A stretch of DNA of 64,000 nt, from contig CALUZC010000007.1 in the NCBI GenBank assembly GCA_944325215.1, positions 23,855 through 87,854 on the forward strand, given 5' to 3'. The stretch's first letter is position 1, and every line of letters begins with the position of its first letter. The DNA is from an uncultured Mucispirillum sp. GTDB lineage: Bacteria; Chrysiogenota; Deferribacteres; Deferribacterales; Mucispirillaceae. The translations under genes were made by a program, and so were the position numbers. Below the pieces are notes generated by a model. The model worked only from the letters and a program-made list of their open reading frames with translations, had not been told where the DNA came from and did no database searches. Shown here one piece after another: positions 61,560 through 64,000 of the stretch.

Positions 61560-62969
61560 ATGTATTTCATTAAAAAAATAGAAAATATATTTAATAGTAA
61601 ATATAGTTATGCAGCTGCCTATACTATGGTTTTTATTATATGTTTTTTTATTATGCTGGGGCAAAATTTTAAGCTTGAAGCAGGTAATGATGATTTATAC
61701 CATACACAAGTAATAAAAGAGTTTGGAAGTATATATAATTTTTTAACTGCCCAGTATAATTATACTAATGGCAGGTATTTTACATCAATAGTTATGTCTT
61801 TTGTAATGGATAAAAATATATGGTTATGGCGTATTCTAAATACCATAATGTTATCATTATTATTTATTTATTCGGCTAAAATTATCCAATGTTTTTATAA
61901 ATTAAATAAAGAAAAATTTTATATAATATTATTTGGTTTTATTGCATTAATATCACTTTTACCAAAGGGGATATGGGATTGGAGCATTACATGGGTAACA
62001 GGCTCATTTAATTATTTATTTCCAGCAACATCATTAATTATTTGCTTATTTTATTTATACAATACATTATTAAATAAAAATAATATAAATTTATTAGAGT
62101 TTTTTTTAATTATTCCTTTTGCAGCATATGCTACAAATTCAGAACAAACAGCACTTGTTTTTTTAACTATGTTTTTAATTGTAATGATATACTCATACAT
62201 AAAATATAAACACTATAATATTTATATTATTCTTATATTTATTTGTGGCATAATATCATCATATTTTTTATTTACAAGCCCATCTGTCCATATAAGATAT
62301 GCATCAGAGGTTATGAGATGGTATCCAATGTTTGATAGTATATCATTGATAAATAAGGCTGTTTTAGGTTTTTCCTATACTGTTATATTTGGATTTTTAC
62401 AATATAATTATATTATGACTATTTTTTATACTATCATAATGATTTTACTTATAAGAAAGAGTAACAAATCAAAATACCATATGATTTTACTTTTTATTCC
62501 ATTATTATATTCATTAGTTTATTATGTAGGCAGGCAGGTAAGTTCAAGTTTTCGTAACTGGGTAGGGCAGTCTTTAGTATATAATTCAGAATTATATGCT
62601 CATAAAATCTTAAATAATACACCATCAGAACCATTTATTTCATTAATTATTGGTATAATACTGTTAATTATTATGATATATTTTTTATTTAAAATAAACT
62701 GGAGCAGTTTTGAAAGTAAATATATTACATTTTTATTTTTAGGTGCAGCAATATTATCTTCTTTTTTAGTAAGTTTTTCACCAACAGTATTTGCTTCAGG
62801 TTTTCGTATATTCTTTATTCCTTATGTGTTATACGGCATATCAGTAGGTTTAATGTTTGCTGAATTAATAAATAAAATATCTTTTCCATTATCATATAAA
62901 TTTAAATTTATATTTCTAATCTATGTAATTATTGGTATAATAGATGTATATAGTAAGGTGTATAAATAA
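61560..62969 (+). CDS. polytopic membrane glycosyltransferase-like protein (DUF6056-like)
   Basis: The 469-residue protein has about ten membrane helices. The first loop, ...EAGNDDLYHTQVIKEFG..., and YNYTNGRYFTSIVMSFVM give an acidic pair after helix 1 and an NGR stretch, typical of DUF6056/GtrII-like surface-glycan transferases. GGGAG precedes the ATG. It follows the DUF6311-like gene by 10 bp and overlaps the last GT2 by one base (TAATG). It probably transfers a sugar from a lipid carrier in the periplasm. Confidence 0.65.
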   Translation: MYFIKKIENIFNSKYSYAAAYTMVFIICFFIMLGQNFKLEAGNDDLYHTQVIKEFGSIYNFLTAQYNYTNGRYFTSIVMSFVMDKNIWLWRILNTIMLSLLFIYSAKIIQCFYKLNKEKFYIILFGFIALISLLPKGIWDWSITWVTGSFNYLFPATSLIICLFYLYNTLLNKNNINLLEFFLIIPFAAYATNSEQTALVFLTMFLIVMIYSYIKYKHYNIYIILIFICGIISSYFLFTSPSVHIRYASEVMRWYPMFDSISLINKAVLGFSYTVIFGFLQYNYIMTIFYTIIMILLIRKSNKSKYHMILLFIPLLYSLVYYVGRQVSSSFRNWVGQSLVYNSELYAHKILNNTPSEPFISLIIGIILLIIMIYFLFKINWSSFESKYITFLFLGAAILSSFLVSFSPTVFASGFRIFFIPYVLYGISVGLMFAELINKISFPLSYKFKFIFLIYVIIGIIDVYSKVYK

Positions 62970-63796
62970 TGAGCTACATTATAATTATTCCTACATATAA
63001 TGGGGAAAAACAGGGGATTGAAGATTTGCTTATTTCTATTAAAAATCAAAGCATGCCACCTGAAAAAATTTGTATAATAGATTCATCTTCTACTGATAGA
63101 ACAGTGGAAATATGCAAAAAATATGGCTGTGATATAACTAGTATTGATAAAAGCAGTTTTAATCACGGCTTAACAAGGCAGATGGGTATAGATAATAATA
63201 AAAATTATGATTATGCCATATTTATGACGCAGGATATATTACTTACTGATAGAAATACATGTGCAGCATTACTTTCTTCATTTGAAATAGATGATGTATC
63301 AGCAGCTTATGGCAGGCAGCTTGTAAATGATAACTCATCATTTATAGAAAAAATAAGCAGGCATTTTAATTATGGGGAAACTTCCCTTTTAAAATCAAAA
63401 GAAGATATTGAAAGATACGGCATATCTACTGCCTTTTGTTCTGACAGTTTTGCAGCCTATAAAATATCAGACATATTATCTGTTGGTGGTTTTCCAAAAA
63501 CTGATTTTGCTGAAGATATGCTTATTGCTGCTAAATTAATTTTACAAGGTAAAAAAATATATTATAATGCTGAAGCAAAAGTAGTGCACAGCCACCCTTA
63601 TTCTATAAAGGCAGAGTATGCAAGAGGTAAAGCAATAGGCAAAATGCATAGAGAAAATAAATGGCTCATAGATACTTTTGGAAAGGCAGAAAACAAAGGG
63701 CAGGAACTTCTAAAAACTCTTACTCTCTTTAAAAAATTATTGTATATTTTTCAAGCACTGCCAAAATATATTGGTTATAAAATATCTAAACTATAG
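62969..63796 (+). CDS. GT2 glycosyltransferase, rhamnosyltransferase-like
   Basis: The 275-residue cytoplasmic GT2 has IIIIPTYNGEKQGIEDLLISI, ICIIDSSSTDRTVEICKKYG and the rhamnosyltransferase-type FNHGLTRQMGID with IFMTQDILLTD in place of a canonical DxD. VGGFPKTDFAEDMLIAAKLIL and a short C-terminal tail follow. The family transfers rhamnose or related sugars in O-antigen synthesis. Coupled to the preceding gene through TAATG. It is the last gene of the gtr-type cluster in the window. Confidence 0.8.
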   Translation: MSYIIIIPTYNGEKQGIEDLLISIKNQSMPPEKICIIDSSSTDRTVEICKKYGCDITSIDKSSFNHGLTRQMGIDNNKNYDYAIFMTQDILLTDRNTCAALLSSFEIDDVSAAYGRQLVNDNSSFIEKISRHFNYGETSLLKSKEDIERYGISTAFCSDSFAAYKISDILSVGGFPKTDFAEDMLIAAKLILQGKKIYYNAEAKVVHSHPYSIKAEYARGKAIGKMHRENKWLIDTFGKAENKGQELLKTLTLFKKLLYIFQALPKYIGYKISKL

Positions 63797-63862
63797 TTTA
63801 TTATTTAAATATAATTAACATCTGTAATATATTTGTCAATATGTTTTTGTCTGCTTCACCCC

Positions 63863-63975
63863 CATTTTTTATCAAAAAATGCTATAACTACTTGATAATA
63901 TATGTCAAAATAGAAACAATTGCAATAACTGTCATTCTGAGCCTACGATAGTAGGCGAAGCAGTTTCTTTTAACC
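63863..63975 (+). repeat. hairpins and a GTCATTCTGAG-type dispersed repeat after the gtr cluster
   Basis: CATTTTTT-ATC-AAAAAATG (63863-63881) is a perfect AT hairpin that may end the gtr transcript. Then CTGTCATTCTGAG leads into GCCTAC-GATA-GTAGGC (63941-63956) and GAAGCAGTTTC. This resembles the intergenic family built on GTCATTCTGAGCGAAGCGAAG seen in many genomes, here with an extra hairpin. No gene lies between 63797 and 64000. Confidence 0.6.
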
Positions 63976-64000
63976 TTTTTAATTGTATAGGGTTGTAATA

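Overview
The window is AT-rich chromosomal DNA of a Gram-negative (diderm) bacterium. The evidence is a lipid A/LPS core operon with lpxK and an msbA-type flippase, an RND efflux pair, several lipoproteins, an outer-membrane barrel candidate, and a small tetraheme c-type cytochrome. Gene style and content (very AT-rich, heme proteins, ankyrin/Sel1 repeat proteins, gtr-type glycan genes) would suit a host-associated Deferribacterota member such as Mucispirillum. That placement is inference from protein flavour, not from a marker search. No rRNA or tRNA gene and no CRISPR array was recognised.

Layout. Positions 1-6890 hold a partial ORF, an Sm-like small protein, a Nudix hydrolase, hemW, a tetraheme cytochrome, and an LPS block (msbA-like ABC transporter, GT9, GT2, lpxK). 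Next come an aminotransferase and about 970 bp of degenerate repeats and hairpins (8303-9276). A repeat-rich lipoprotein, ogt and a zinc-ribbon membrane protein follow. Positions 10615-20463 form an accessory block of unknown function. It has five tandem units of a DUF805-like membrane module in four overlapping genes, a membrane-anchored ankyrin protein with an Asn-rich tail, and three paralogous membrane-anchored extracytoplasmic proteins. Positions 20861-24826 carry two GNATs, a Sel1 protein, an M23-like protein that has lost both catalytic histidines, and small exported proteins.

Positions 24965-26666 are a free-standing lysis cassette (i-spanin, o-spanin, LydA-like holin, M15 endopeptidase) with no phage structural genes nearby. 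The 5' end of the endopeptidase gene is duplicated around a structured repeat element. An RND pump, a nitroreductase, an XpaC/TelA locus with a decayed paralogue, a RelE/RelB-like toxin-antitoxin pair, a NYN-OST-HTH protein and a cNMP/CBS/DUF294 protein with a dead-looking active site run to 39546. Positions 39758-56482 are mostly housekeeping: DUF815 ATPase, pheS-pheT, dnaX-ybaB-recR, an RNase G family gene, rlmE and a LarB-like protein. Ankyrin/Sel1 and TPR exported proteins, an S24 repressor with a divergent HTH gene, and an MscS channel lie among them.

The right end (56507-63796) is a gtr-type glycan modification cluster: GtrII-like, GtrB-like, GtrA-like, two large membrane glycosyltransferases and a GT2. 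It is preceded by a promoter, a good RBS and a short ORF that contains a run of nine G. With nine G the ORF stops after 27 codons. With ten (or seven) it reads open to a TGA that overlaps the ATG of the GtrII-like gene. This looks like an undescribed poly-G phase-variation switch for surface glycan decoration and is the strongest candidate in the window. The other leading candidates are the orphan lysis/secretion cassette and the DUF805-like tandem array.
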